Position numbers and translations under genes: made by a program. The notes beneath the pieces were generated by a model. That model was given only the letters and a program-made list of their open reading frames with translations, did not search any database and was not told where the DNA came from. This document shows, in pieces, positions 17,187-25,935 of a stretch of DNA of 46,215 nt. The stretch's first letter is position 1. Every line of letters starts with the position of its first letter. The stretch is from Hymenobacter citatus (lineage in GTDB: Bacteria; Bacteroidota; Bacteroidia; Cytophagales; Hymenobacteraceae): assembly GCF_014333615.1 (NCBI RefSeq), contig NZ_JACSCY010000025.1:1-46215 (forward strand), read 5' to 3'.

Positions 17187-18266
17187 ATGTCCACCTACAA
17201 AAATTTGCAGAAGTTGGCCATTCGTCTGCGGGACGACTTACGGACCAATGATTTTGTATTGCTGTACGCTTACAATGGCACCGGCAAAACCCGCCTTTCT
17301 ACGGAGTTCAAAAACCGAGGCAAAAAGGGCAACCAGCGCGATACGCTGTATTTCAACGCTTTCACGGAAGACCTATTTAGCTGGGACAACGACCTGCACC
17401 ACGATACCCGGCGGGTGCTGCGCATCAATTCGAATTCCCGCTTCTTTGAAGGCTTCAAGGAGCTGGCGTTGGAAGAAAAAATATTCGCCTTCCTGGAACG
17501 CTACGTCAATTTCGATTTCAAAATTGACTACGAAAGCTGGGTCATCAGCTTCAACAAGGGCGAACACACCAACATCAAAATCTCCCGCGGCGAAGAAAGC
17601 CTGTTTATCTGGTGCATCTTCTTGGCTATCTGCGAGCTGACCCTGGACGGAGCCGAAGCCTATAATTGGGTGAAGTTCTTCTACATCGATGACCCCATCT
17701 CGTCCCTGGATGAAAACAATGCCATTGGGGTAGCCAGCGACCTGGCCCAGCTCCTGAAAAAGGGCCGCGGCACCATCAAAACCGTTATTTCCTCGCATCA
17801 CATGCTGTTTTTCAACGTCATGTGCAACGAGCTGCGCCCCTACAGCCACAAGCAGTATTTCCTCCACAAGCAAGGCGCCGACGGCTACACCGTGCGCCCC
17901 ACCAACGATACGCCCTACTACCACCACGTAGCCGCCCTAAGCGAGCTGCGCGATGCTATGCTGCTGGGCGGAGGCCACATCAAGACGCATCATTTCAACA
18001 CTTTGCGCAGCATTCTGGAAAAAACGTCGTCCTTCTTCGGATTCAACGATTTCGGCCGGTGTATTAAGGGCGTGGAGGATGAAATCCTGTTTGAGCGGGC
18101 GTTGAACCTCCTGAGTCATGGCAAGCACTCGGTGTATGAGCCGCGCAACATGGGCCAAGACACCCAGGACTTATTTGTCAGAATCCTGACCGCCTTCCTG
18201 GAAAAACACGAATTTGAATTACCCGCGGTTTCGAGTAAGAAACCCGCTGCCCCTACAACACCATGA
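17187..18266 (+). CDS. PrrC-like anticodon nuclease
   Basis: A 359-aa protein with an ABC-type ATPase: Walker A YNGTGKTRL (29-37), signature-like SRGEES (133-138), Walker B plus D-loop FFYIDDPISSLD (164-175), and H-loop ISSHH (201-205). The C-terminal region carries Arg274-x3-Glu278 (LRSILEKT) and a His at 311 or 314 (LSHGKH). This matches the Arg-x3-Glu and distant His triad of PrrC anticodon nuclease, with similar spacing (33 versus 32 residues between Glu and His). PrrC is encoded in a type I locus and cuts tRNA when a phage disables restriction. This gene sits between hsdS (11-bp gap) and hsdM (ATGA overlap), the same logic. The family call rests on these motifs; a plain ABC-type ATPase is the alternative. 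Confidence 0.78.
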   Translation: MSTYKNLQKLAIRLRDDLRTNDFVLLYAYNGTGKTRLSTEFKNRGKKGNQRDTLYFNAFTEDLFSWDNDLHHDTRRVLRINSNSRFFEGFKELALEEKIFAFLERYVNFDFKIDYESWVISFNKGEHTNIKISRGEESLFIWCIFLAICELTLDGAEAYNWVKFFYIDDPISSLDENNAIGVASDLAQLLKKGRGTIKTVISSHHMLFFNVMCNELRPYSHKQYFLHKQGADGYTVRPTNDTPYYHHVAALSELRDAMLLGGGHIKTHHFNTLRSILEKTSSFFGFNDFGRCIKGVEDEILFERALNLLSHGKHSVYEPRNMGQDTQDLFVRILTAFLEKHEFELPAVSSKKPAAPTTP

Positions 18267-19882
18267 GTACCCAAAACAAACTAGGCGCTACCCTCTGGCG
18301 CATTGCCGACGACCTGCGTGGCGCCATGAACGCCGACGACTTCCGCGACTACATGCTGTCGTTCCTGTTCCTGCGCTACCTCTCCGACCATTACGAAACC
18401 GCCGCCCGCAAAGAGCTAGGCCCCGACTACCCGGCCGCGCCCACCGAGGACATGCAGAAAGCGGGCGTGTTCACCCCGCTGCAAATTTGGTACAAGGAGA
18501 ATTCCGACGACATAGCAGCGTTTGAAGAACTCATGCGCAAGCGCGTGCACTACGTTATCAAGCCCGACTACCTCTGGGGCCACATCGCCGCGCTGGCTCG
18601 CACCCAAAGCAGTGACCTGCTGAACACATTGGATGAAGGGCTTACATACATTGAAAAAAAATCATTCGACCGCGCCTTTCAGGGACTGTTTTCTGAAATC
18701 AATCTGTATTCCGAAAAGCTAGGCCGCAGCTATGCCGAGCGCAATGCCAAGCTCGTAATCATCATCCAACGAATAGCGGAAGGCATCGGCCAGCTCCCGG
18801 CTGACTCCGACGCGCTGGGCGACGCTTATGAGTACCTCATTGGTCAGTTCGCGGCGGGCTCGGGCAAGAAGGCCGGCGAGTTTTACACCCCACAACTCGT
18901 GTCCAATATCCTATCCGATATTGTAGTGCTCGACAGCCAGAACCCCGCCGCCGGCAAGCGTCAGCGGCTGGAACGGGTACTGGATATTACCTGCGGCTCC
19001 GGCTCCCTGCTGCTCAACGTGCGCAAGCACATGGCCCGCACCGGCGGCATCGGCAAGATTTACGGCCAGGAAAAGAACATCACCACCTACAACCTGGCGC
19101 GCATGAATATGCTGCTCCACGGCGTGAAGGACACCGAGTTCGACATCCACCACGGCGACTCCCTACTCAACGACTGGGAGCTGCTGAATGAGCAGAACCC
19201 GGCCAAAAAGATGGAGTTCGACGCCATCGTGGCCAATCCGCCCTTTTCGTACCGCTGGGAGCCCACCGAAACCCTGGGCCAAGACTTCCGCTTCAAAGGC
19301 TACGGCCTGGCCCCTAAGTCGGCTGCCGACTTTGCTTTCCTGCTGCATGGCTTCCACTTTCTGAGCGCGGAAGGCACCATGGCCATTATCCTGCCCCATG
19401 GCGTGCTGTTCCGGGGTGGGGCCGAGGCCAGCATCCGCCGCAAGCTGCTCAAGGACGGCAACATCGACACCGTCATTGGCCTGCCCGCCAATCTGTTCTT
19501 TTCCACCGGCATCCCCGTCTGCATCCTGGTGCTGAAAAAGTGCAAGCAGTTCGACGACGTGCTGTTCATCAACGCTAGCGAGCAGTACGAGAAGGGCAAG
19601 CGTCAGAATTTTCTGAATGAGAAGCACATCGAGAAAATCGTGGACACCTACCGCGAGCGGCCCGACAAAGAGGACCGCTACGCCCGCCGCGTGTCGATGG
19701 AAGAAATCGAGCAGAACGATTACAACCTGAACATCTCACGCTACGTGAGCACGGCCACAGCCGAGGAGGAAGTGAAGCTGGATGAGGTGCACCAACAGTT
19801 GGTGAACATTGGAAAGGATATTGCCGCTGCCACCGCCCGCCACAACGCGTTTCTACAGGAACTGGGCTTACCGCTTATCTAA
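18263..19882 (+). CDS. hsdM: Type I restriction enzyme, M (methylase) subunit
   Basis: A 539-aa N6-adenine DNA methylase. The N-terminal HsdM helical domain has DDLRGAMNADDFRDYMLSFL (17-36) and AAGSGKKAGEFYTPQLVS (197-214). The SAM-binding motif I is LDITCGSGSLLLN (240-252; the usual Pro of DPTCGSG is Ile) and the catalytic motif IV is NPPF (325-328). C-terminal helices mediate contact with HsdS. It is the last gene of the operon. Having the methylase last, behind both nucleases, means translation of the nucleases precedes it, so correct assembly or control must protect host DNA. Confidence 0.95.
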   Translation: MSTQNKLGATLWRIADDLRGAMNADDFRDYMLSFLFLRYLSDHYETAARKELGPDYPAAPTEDMQKAGVFTPLQIWYKENSDDIAAFEELMRKRVHYVIKPDYLWGHIAALARTQSSDLLNTLDEGLTYIEKKSFDRAFQGLFSEINLYSEKLGRSYAERNAKLVIIIQRIAEGIGQLPADSDALGDAYEYLIGQFAAGSGKKAGEFYTPQLVSNILSDIVVLDSQNPAAGKRQRLERVLDITCGSGSLLLNVRKHMARTGGIGKIYGQEKNITTYNLARMNMLLHGVKDTEFDIHHGDSLLNDWELLNEQNPAKKMEFDAIVANPPFSYRWEPTETLGQDFRFKGYGLAPKSAADFAFLLHGFHFLSAEGTMAIILPHGVLFRGGAEASIRRKLLKDGNIDTVIGLPANLFFSTGIPVCILVLKKCKQFDDVLFINASEQYEKGKRQNFLNEKHIEKIVDTYRERPDKEDRYARRVSMEEIEQNDYNLNISRYVSTATAEEEVKLDEVHQQLVNIGKDIAAATARHNAFLQELGLPLI

Positions 19883-19916
19883 AGAAGTCGCTTGAATTAG
19901 CTTTCCGGTCCCCTTG

Positions 19917-20008
19917 AATGATGTAGAGACGCATAATTGCGTCTCGTCGGCCGCGCCAGGTGGCCATATGTCATTCAACGACTTAGATACAAGGTTGCGC
20001 CTCTACAC
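19917..20008. repeat. Degenerate GTAGAGACGC inverted repeat
   Basis: The left part has a perfect hairpin GAGACGCA, TAAT, TGCGTCTC (19926-19945). A degraded complementary copy of the left end (GCGCCTCTACACC with flanks) closes the element near 20008. Short repeats starting GTAGAGACGC are, to my knowledge, widely scattered in Cytophagales genomes. It may also act in terminating the hsd operon. Confidence 0.4.
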
Positions 20009-20033
20009 CGTTCAGGACGAAATCAAACTCATG

Positions 20034-20076
20034 TAGCACCCTAAGCGGCAGCCACATCCCGCCGCTTGGGGTGCTA
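20034..20076. terminator. 16-bp stem hairpin after the hsd operon
   Basis: TAGCACCCTAAGCGGC pairs with GCCGCTTGGGGTGCTA (one T-G wobble) around an 11-nt loop. It is followed by a moderately T-rich stretch. This is the best terminator candidate for the hsd operon, though the T-run is weak. Confidence 0.5.
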
Positions 20077-20080
20077 TCTG

Positions 20081-20138
20081 TTTGTCTACTTTTAGTGCCC
20101 TGTCTATGTAAAATAGACAAGTGAAAAAAGATAGACAA
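20081..20138. promoter_or_regulatory. Cluster of TAGACA/TGTCTA motifs
   Basis: TTTGTCTA (20081), TGTCTAT (20101), ATAGACA (20113) and ATAGACAA (20131) lie within 58 bp. The central two form a 7-bp inverted repeat, and the last two are in direct repeat 18 bp apart. A perfect 12-bp palindrome, GCTCAATTGAGC, follows at 20213-20224. These could be operators for the downstream AAA/protease operon; no regulator is adjacent. Confidence 0.35.
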
Positions 20139-20411
20139 CAAGCCCACGCGCCGCTTGTTGAACTTGCCTGTCTGCTGTTCCGCCGGTGTGTAGGCCAATT
20201 AGCAAACCTCTAGCTCAATTGAGCGGCCGTTATCACTCCGCCCGTATTTCATGTAGTAACCTTCTCTCGGCCTACGCATTATCGCTACAAACTGACACCG
20301 TGTCTCAGAGCCTATTACTGCATTGAAAATACTACCCGATTTCGCGCTAGATTGCGACACAATCCGATGCGTTGTTGTTACTCTATAAACGCAGTTATAC
20401 GCGCATAGCTC

Positions 20412-21428
20412 ATGAAATCCGATACTCTTAAACGCTTATTTCGCTCCATCCAGCAACGTCCGAGCCCGGAGTTGCTCAGCGTAGCGCGGGGTATTGTGGA
20501 AGATGAGCGGCGTAAGGGCCACTTATTATTAGTGATGGAGTTAGAAGGCCTGCTGCACGCTGCTGAAGCCCATCCCCGAAGCAGCGAACGAACCAGGCCC
20601 ACGCCGGGACGCACCCAGTCGGCCGTGTCCCAACTGACTGAGTTACCTTTGAGCCGCCGATACCAGCAGCCGCTGCTGAAGGAAGTGCCACGGCCCGAGT
20701 TGCGACATCATATGATATTGCCGGGCGAAGTAGAAAGCCGCTTTGCCCGTATAGAGCGAGAGTATGTAAGCCGCGACCGGCTGGCCGAGTACGGCCTGAC
20801 GCCGCGCCGGAAAATTCTTCTCTACGGTCCTCCGGGTTGCGGCAAAAGCATGGGGGCCGAACGCTTGGCCTGGAATATCGGGCTGCCCTTCTTCAAGGTG
20901 CAGTTCGATACACTTATTTCCTCTTTTCTAGGCGAATCCGCTAACAACCTGCGTACCCTCTTTGAGGCTACCCAAGCCCAACCTTGTGTGCTATTGCTAG
21001 ATGAATGCGATTTTATTGCCAAATCCCGTACCTATGGACAGGACGTCGGCGAGATGTTTCGCTTGGTCAACATGCTGCTTTCTCTCCTGGAGGATTACCA
21101 GGCTCCCGGCCTACTCGTTGCCACCACCAATCTGGAGCACGCCTTGGATAAAGCCCTGTTTCGCCGTTTCGACGAGGTCCTCAGCATTCCGCGACCCGGT
21201 CAGCCAGAGATTGATCAGCTGCTGCGCAATACATTAGGCGCAATGCGCATAAGCCGTGGCTTAAATCTAGGTTCTTTTGCCAAACAATTAATAGACTTAT
21301 CGGCGGCTCAGGTCGTTAAAATAGCCCAGGACGCAGCTAAGTTATGTATTTTAGCCCTCGACCCGGAACTGACTACTGGCCATCTTCAGCAAGCGTTTCA
21401 GGAATTATCTACTATTGAAAACGAATAA
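20412..21428 (+). CDS. ietA: AAA ATPase of an IetAS-type system
   Basis: A 338-aa AAA+ ATPase. Residues 1-100 are a helical N-terminal region. The ATPase core has Walker A GPPGCGKS (139-146), Walker B VLLLDECD (193-200), sensor-1 ATTN (237-240), and an arginine finger in LFRRFDEV (Arg251/252). A small helical lid follows. The gene ends 7 bp before a subtilisin-like protease gene. AAA ATPase plus subtilase in this order defines IetAS, known as a Ti-plasmid stability locus and later listed among anti-phage systems (established knowledge). The ATPase presumably controls or feeds the protease, with toxicity held in check until triggered. The gene symbol rests on architecture and order. Confidence 0.82.
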   Translation: MKSDTLKRLFRSIQQRPSPELLSVARGIVEDERRKGHLLLVMELEGLLHAAEAHPRSSERTRPTPGRTQSAVSQLTELPLSRRYQQPLLKEVPRPELRHHMILPGEVESRFARIEREYVSRDRLAEYGLTPRRKILLYGPPGCGKSMGAERLAWNIGLPFFKVQFDTLISSFLGESANNLRTLFEATQAQPCVLLLDECDFIAKSRTYGQDVGEMFRLVNMLLSLLEDYQAPGLLVATTNLEHALDKALFRRFDEVLSIPRPGQPEIDQLLRNTLGAMRISRGLNLGSFAKQLIDLSAAQVVKIAQDAAKLCILALDPELTTGHLQQAFQELSTIENE

Positions 21429-21435
21429 GTAATAA

Positions 21436-23931
21436 ATGCCTCCGTTCGAGCATCTATCCTTCCTTCGAGTCGTCGAAGGAACCTATAAATACAGTGGGAA
21501 ATTTGGTAAAAAATTAGCGGCACATACCCGTCGTAACCTAGCAAATCCGAGGCTGCACGGCGGAGCGTTACGCCGTCGGTTACAAACCGTGCGGGCTGAT
21601 TGGGAGGCCGAACTGCAGCGGTTAGCGGAGGAAGGGTTTCAGAATGAAGGTGCAACTGCCCAGGTAGTACCCCTCTTTCTGCAGGTCGACCCCAAAGCGT
21701 TTGATGAAGAAACGCTGCGGCGTTGGGGCATCGAAGTCGTGTCTGTAGAGCCTGATGGGTATATTATTGGTGTAGCCACTTCCGCCGACTTTCCAGAGCT
21801 AAATCAACGCCTTAATACACTGTTGCGTGGCAAAGCCATCGGCGAAGTAGCCGCGCTGTGGGATATACTTCCTCGCGCTCAAAGTCTTGACCGGGTGGTG
21901 TCGTTCAGCCTGCTGGACCGGTGGGAAACTATCGATCAAGAGACTGGGTGTTGGGTGGAAGTCGCCGTAGCTGTCGAAGCTACCGAGCCCGAACCCCTTG
22001 CGGCAAACGCCACGCCTGAGCAGGAAGAAGAGTGGGACCGGTTGAATGATGAGTGGCTAGAGAAAGGCTACAGTCGAATTAGCCGCTTCGAACAGTTGGT
22101 ACGCTTCTACGGCGGCGAAATTCAAGGCTCACCCTTACCGCAATCAGATACAATCAATTATAAGCTGTTCATACCCGGCCGCGGGGTAAAAGAGCTGGCG
22201 CAATTTCCCTATACCTTCTCAGTTGAGGAGTGGGATTGGGAAGTAGAAGCAGACGATCAGTCTGCTCGGTTTGTGCACGACTATGATGTAGAAGTGCTGG
22301 CGCCTCCGCCCAATGCACCCAGCGTCTGTATCATTGACAGCGGCATGCAAGCGGGGCACCGCTTACTGCAACCCGCCGTCGATGCTGCCGCTGCCCGATG
22401 CTATCTGCCTGGAGTTATTGCCACTGCCGATATGGTTCCCAATGGCGGCCACGGTACCCGCGTTGCCGGAGCCGTGCTTTTTCCTGATGGCATTCCGGCT
22501 TCGGGCACCGTGGAACCGGTGGCATGGTTGCAGAACGCGCGGGTGTTGAACGCAGGCAAGAGCATGGAGCCCGACATGTTTCCGGCCCAGATAATGCGCC
22601 GGATTGTCTACGATTTTATGCCGTCTGGCACGCGGTTGTTTAATCTCTCGGTTCAAACGCCTGGTCCCTGCCGCCTAAAGCATATGTCTTCGTGGGCTGC
22701 CGAGCTAGATCAGCTGAGCTTTGAGAATGACATCTTGTTTATTACTAGCGCCGGCAACATCGGCGCCGACGGCAGCCACCCGGTGCGTCTTAGTGTTGCT
22801 CAGCACTTGGCCGCCGGCCGAAGTTATCCGCATTACTTGGCCGAGCCTACGTCTCGAATCGGCAATCCAGCGCAGAGCATGCAGGCTTTAACGGTCGGCT
22901 CCGTTAGCTATGAGCGAATTAATACGGGCACGCATACGTCCTTCGGCGAATTTCAAGCTCCTTCCGCCTTCTCTCGCAGCGGCCTTGGCCTGTGGGATTC
23001 CATCAAACCGGATGTTGTAGAATACGGCGGTGACTTGGTACAGACCGCAACCGGGGATTTTGTGTATAACATCCCCACAGCGCTGCCTGAGCTTGTCACC
23101 TCTACGCTGGGAGGGCACCCGGCCGTAACACGCACAGAGCCGGGAACTTCGTTTGCCACCCCCAAAGTCACCCACATTGCCGCCGTTTTGCAGCGGGTAT
23201 TGCCAAACTACAGCACGCTCTTGTACCGGGCATTGATTGCGCAATCAGCACAGTGGCCAACGGCGCTGGAAGAACAATCGCAAGCCGAAAAACTATTTCA
23301 TCTGCGAACGTTGGGATATGGCATTCCCGACAAAGACCGCGCAACGCAAAACTCTGACGCCCGGGTTACCTTTATCACGGAAGATCAGCTCAGCGCAGGT
23401 AGCGCCCACCTCTACCAAGTCCGACTCAACCAACTGGCGGGTTTGGACGATGAAACGCTGTATCGGTTAGATGTTACGCTTTCTTACGCGGCTCGCCCTC
23501 GTCGCACCCGCCAAGGCTTACGTAACTACGTTTCGACACGTCTACAATGGCAGGCGGCCGACCTTGGGCAAGATTTAGAGGAATTTCTAGGCAAGGTGGA
23601 TGTAACGCTGCATCCAGATTACGAAGATGACACTACCGATACCGGCGCGGGGACAAACCGTATTTTTTGGCAGATAGGCTCTACTATAACAAGTAAAGGC
23701 AGTGCACGAGGGGTACGCCGCCAGAATAACACGCTGCAGAAAGACTGGGCTTTTGTCAAAGGATATGAGCTTTCCCGTGACCGTTTGCTATTTGCTGTAA
23801 CTGCTCACAAAGGATGGGACAAGTCAGGCGAACAGGTGCCGTACGCATTTACAGTATCCATCACCTCTCTGGCTGGAGTACCCATCTACGAAACCATTCG
23901 GGTTGCTAATCAGATTCCGGTGACGGTATAA
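21436..23931 (+). CDS. ietS: Subtilisin-like serine protease of an IetAS-type system
   Basis: An 831-aa cytoplasmic S8 protease without signal peptide. The catalytic Asp301 lies in VCIIDSGM, His339 in GGHGTRVAG, the oxyanion Asn441 in ITSAGN, and Ser572 in PGTSFATP. The first 285 residues form an accessory region with an acidic stretch (about 190-206). Residues about 610-831 form a beta-rich C-terminal domain. All catalytic residues are present. It is co-transcribed with the AAA ATPase upstream. Lack of a secretion signal supports action on cell or phage proteins, in line with an abortive or plasmid-maintenance role. Confidence 0.87.
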   Translation: MPPFEHLSFLRVVEGTYKYSGKFGKKLAAHTRRNLANPRLHGGALRRRLQTVRADWEAELQRLAEEGFQNEGATAQVVPLFLQVDPKAFDEETLRRWGIEVVSVEPDGYIIGVATSADFPELNQRLNTLLRGKAIGEVAALWDILPRAQSLDRVVSFSLLDRWETIDQETGCWVEVAVAVEATEPEPLAANATPEQEEEWDRLNDEWLEKGYSRISRFEQLVRFYGGEIQGSPLPQSDTINYKLFIPGRGVKELAQFPYTFSVEEWDWEVEADDQSARFVHDYDVEVLAPPPNAPSVCIIDSGMQAGHRLLQPAVDAAAARCYLPGVIATADMVPNGGHGTRVAGAVLFPDGIPASGTVEPVAWLQNARVLNAGKSMEPDMFPAQIMRRIVYDFMPSGTRLFNLSVQTPGPCRLKHMSSWAAELDQLSFENDILFITSAGNIGADGSHPVRLSVAQHLAAGRSYPHYLAEPTSRIGNPAQSMQALTVGSVSYERINTGTHTSFGEFQAPSAFSRSGLGLWDSIKPDVVEYGGDLVQTATGDFVYNIPTALPELVTSTLGGHPAVTRTEPGTSFATPKVTHIAAVLQRVLPNYSTLLYRALIAQSAQWPTALEEQSQAEKLFHLRTLGYGIPDKDRATQNSDARVTFITEDQLSAGSAHLYQVRLNQLAGLDDETLYRLDVTLSYAARPRRTRQGLRNYVSTRLQWQAADLGQDLEEFLGKVDVTLHPDYEDDTTDTGAGTNRIFWQIGSTITSKGSARGVRRQNNTLQKDWAFVKGYELSRDRLLFAVTAHKGWDKSGEQVPYAFTVSITSLAGVPIYETIRVANQIPVTV

Positions 23932-23969
23932 GTAAAATTCTCTGTCAGCCTTTCTACCTATCTAGGTTT

Positions 23970-24034
23970 GTGCCAGCTGTCTCGCCTGTCTCGTCCGTCC
24001 CGTAAAACGGACTTTTCCGGTGACAAGCTGGCAC
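23970..24034 (+). terminator. Two-tier hairpin terminator after ietS
   Basis: An outer stem pairs GTGCCAGCTGTC (23970-23981) with GACAAGCTGGCAC (24022-24034) with one bulge. An inner stem pairs GTCCGT (23993-23998) with ACGGAC (24007-24012), followed by TTTT. The layout fits termination of the iet operon. The remainder of the gap to 24320 shows no gene. Confidence 0.45.
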
Positions 24035-24320
24035 TCGGGAAGCGTTCTCCAAATCATTGTTTAAGCTGTCGTATTGCTGTATCTCATGAAACTATGCTCG
24101 CCTATCTTTGTCACCATGACTTCATGAGGTAACTGCTACGCAAGTCGACAATGCTCGTACGATTACTTGCAGCTCAACTACTGCATATATTTCATGGCGT
24201 CTTGCCGAAGGCTGCACGAAGATTGTGCAGCAAGTACCTTTCGCTACAACTCGCTTTTGCAGGTGCAGTCTAGTCTCTTCTCTAACCAGCTAGTCAGACA
24301 CGAGGAGGCAATACGGTCGC

Positions 24321-25529
24321 TTACTTCTTACTCCGTCTACCCTGCTGCTTAACTGCCTGCTCCGGGGCGCTAGCACAAAAGCCTTCCACCACTTCCGGGA
24401 GAGGCACTTGCTGCAGTGTTGCTAGGCGCTGAAGTTCATGCAGGCGCCAAGTTTCTGGTTCCCGCTGCCGCTTCTGCAAAGTAACAACCGTCATGCCTAA
24501 GTACTGTGCTAACGCAGACTGTGTTGCCTTCGGGGCCTGCGCCAAAGCAGTGCTATCACGTATGGCTTGCATGGCGGCCAAGCTCCCTTCCGCTGGCCCG
24601 GTCGAAGGCTTCAGGTAGTCTGGTTTCGTATAGTCCATGAATGGATAATAGGGGAGACCTAATGGCGGAAGCCTTTTCTCAGCGTGATTATAGATAAACT
24701 CTATTTTCCCTAATAAGACTTGCGTGCTACACAACCGGGCGCGTGGAAAGGCCGTTGCCTGTATCGCTTCGTCCGTCGCCGTGGGGAGTTGATCAAAACA
24801 GTGTTGCGCTTCCTCCCTCGTCGCGAAATGCTGCACGGAATCGGTAAATCTCTGTTGGGACGGATCAACTACTGTCATTACATAATACGTGGTGTGTTCT
24901 TGAGCAAGCACCGCCCGCTTCCCCTCGCGGGCAAGCAGCTGCTGTAGCCTAGGTAGATCGGTCGTGTAGTATCCCGGCCACTCTCCTTCTTCCCCCTGCT
25001 CCTGCGTATGACTGGGGAGAAGATGTTTCTCGGCAGGTAGCAGCATACAATGCACCTCATAGCCCGTAAGTAAAGACGAGAACTGATAGTACGTCTGGCC
25101 CGTCTTCCAACACGTATGGGGCGTGAGGGCTACCAACTCAGCTGTATCCGCAGTCCATTCTGGTTCCAGCACAGGCTCCACGTAGTAGCCCTGCGCATTG
25201 TTTCCCCAGCGCAAAAACAACGAGCAGTGTGACGATAGCTCAAAGATGCGGTTGCCATAGCGCCGAAGATCCTGCTCGACCATCGCAGCATCTACGCCGG
25301 CTGCTTGCGCTAGCTGCGGGTGTAAAAACGGCCTCCAGTAATCCGCATACTCTTCGTAGTCTCCCCAAGTCAGAGGCTTCTCCGCCAGCTCCCGGCCAGC
25401 TTTTACAGCACCTACACCATACCGACGCTCTTGCACGAGAAATCCGTGGTAGTTGACCGCTTGGCTGACGAACCATGGACCATTCGGTGTGCGTACTTGC
25501 GCAACACAGGTGGAGGAAGCAGTAACCAT
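24321..25529 (-). CDS. Unknown 402-aa protein with C-terminal HTH-like motif
   Basis: I do not recognise the family. The start chosen is the Met followed by VTASSTC; an upstream Met at 25598 would add 23 residues and nearly touch the operator. The bulk is a soluble alpha/beta protein with many aromatic residues (NYHGFLVQERRYG, YEEYADYWRPF, HTTYYVMTVV). The last 75 residues look like a helix-turn-helix (QSALAQYLGMTVVTLQKRQRE), then LHELQRLATLQQVPLPEVVEGF. That tail resembles the end of the divergent 76-aa HTH protein (LKSLLRLLDIHQLTLPEFFAGM), so both may bind the shared palindrome at 25605-25634. It could be a sensor or regulator, or a plasmid accessory protein. Confidence 0.75.
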   Translation of the reverse strand: MVTASSTCVAQVRTPNGPWFVSQAVNYHGFLVQERRYGVGAVKAGRELAEKPLTWGDYEEYADYWRPFLHPQLAQAAGVDAAMVEQDLRRYGNRIFELSSHCSLFLRWGNNAQGYYVEPVLEPEWTADTAELVALTPHTCWKTGQTYYQFSSLLTGYEVHCMLLPAEKHLLPSHTQEQGEEGEWPGYYTTDLPRLQQLLAREGKRAVLAQEHTTYYVMTVVDPSQQRFTDSVQHFATREEAQHCFDQLPTATDEAIQATAFPRARLCSTQVLLGKIEFIYNHAEKRLPPLGLPYYPFMDYTKPDYLKPSTGPAEGSLAAMQAIRDSTALAQAPKATQSALAQYLGMTVVTLQKRQREPETWRLHELQRLATLQQVPLPEVVEGFCASAPEQAVKQQGRRSKK

Positions 25530-25604
25530 AAAAAACGGTAGCGAATGTAAGGGTGATAAATCCAGGGCCAGGCAACCAAAGACGCAAACTACGAGCAAAT
25601 CAGA

Positions 25605-25634
25605 ACATACTATAATATGTTTTTTATAGTATGT
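25605..25634. promoter_or_regulatory. Palindromic operator, 11 + 8 + 11 bp
   Basis: ACATACTATAA and its exact complement TTATAGTATGT are separated by TATGTTTT. It lies between two divergent genes, 52 bp from the HTH gene start, and is AT-rich in a GC-rich setting. It is most likely the binding site of the 76-aa HTH protein controlling both genes. A recombination site with an 8-bp spacer is a less likely reading. Confidence 0.6.
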
Positions 25635-25685
25635 TTATTATACAAGGTTACTTTTTAGAGGCTTTCCCCGGAATTTCCGGCTAGT

Positions 25686-25916
25686 ATGAATGCCTTCCCT
25701 CTTGATCCCCGCTTGCAGAAAATTGCGGCCCGTCTCCGGCAGCTACGCCTGGCAGCAGGTTACACATCATATGAGGCCTTTGCTTTTGAGCACGACCTGC
25801 CCCGCGTGAGTTACGGCAAGCACGAAAAGGGTAGTAACCTCACCCTGAAGAGTTTACTCAGGCTCCTCGATATCCATCAGTTGACGTTACCAGAGTTCTT
25901 CGCAGGCATGGAGTGA
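25686..25916 (+). CDS. Small XRE/Cro-type HTH regulator
   Basis: A 76-aa DNA-binding protein. IAARLRQLRLAAGYTSYEAF (13-32) forms helices 1-2, and YGKHEKGSNLTLKSLLRLLD (46-65) is the rest of the Cro/CI fold. It is divergent from the 402-aa gene over a perfect operator-like palindrome, so it probably represses one or both genes. A 35-bp-stem hairpin begins 19 bp after its stop codon. Single-domain regulators of this size often control plasmid genes or serve as antitoxins, but no toxin is adjacent in operon. Confidence 0.85.
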   Translation: MNAFPLDPRLQKIAARLRQLRLAAGYTSYEAFAFEHDLPRVSYGKHEKGSNLTLKSLLRLLDIHQLTLPEFFAGME

Positions 25917-25935
25917 GTTTCACTCTCGCTAAAAC

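Noticed and set aside
25605..25634. Recombination site with 8-bp spacer
   Set aside because: A divergent promoter with an HTH gene beside it makes an operator far more likely, and no recombinase gene is near.
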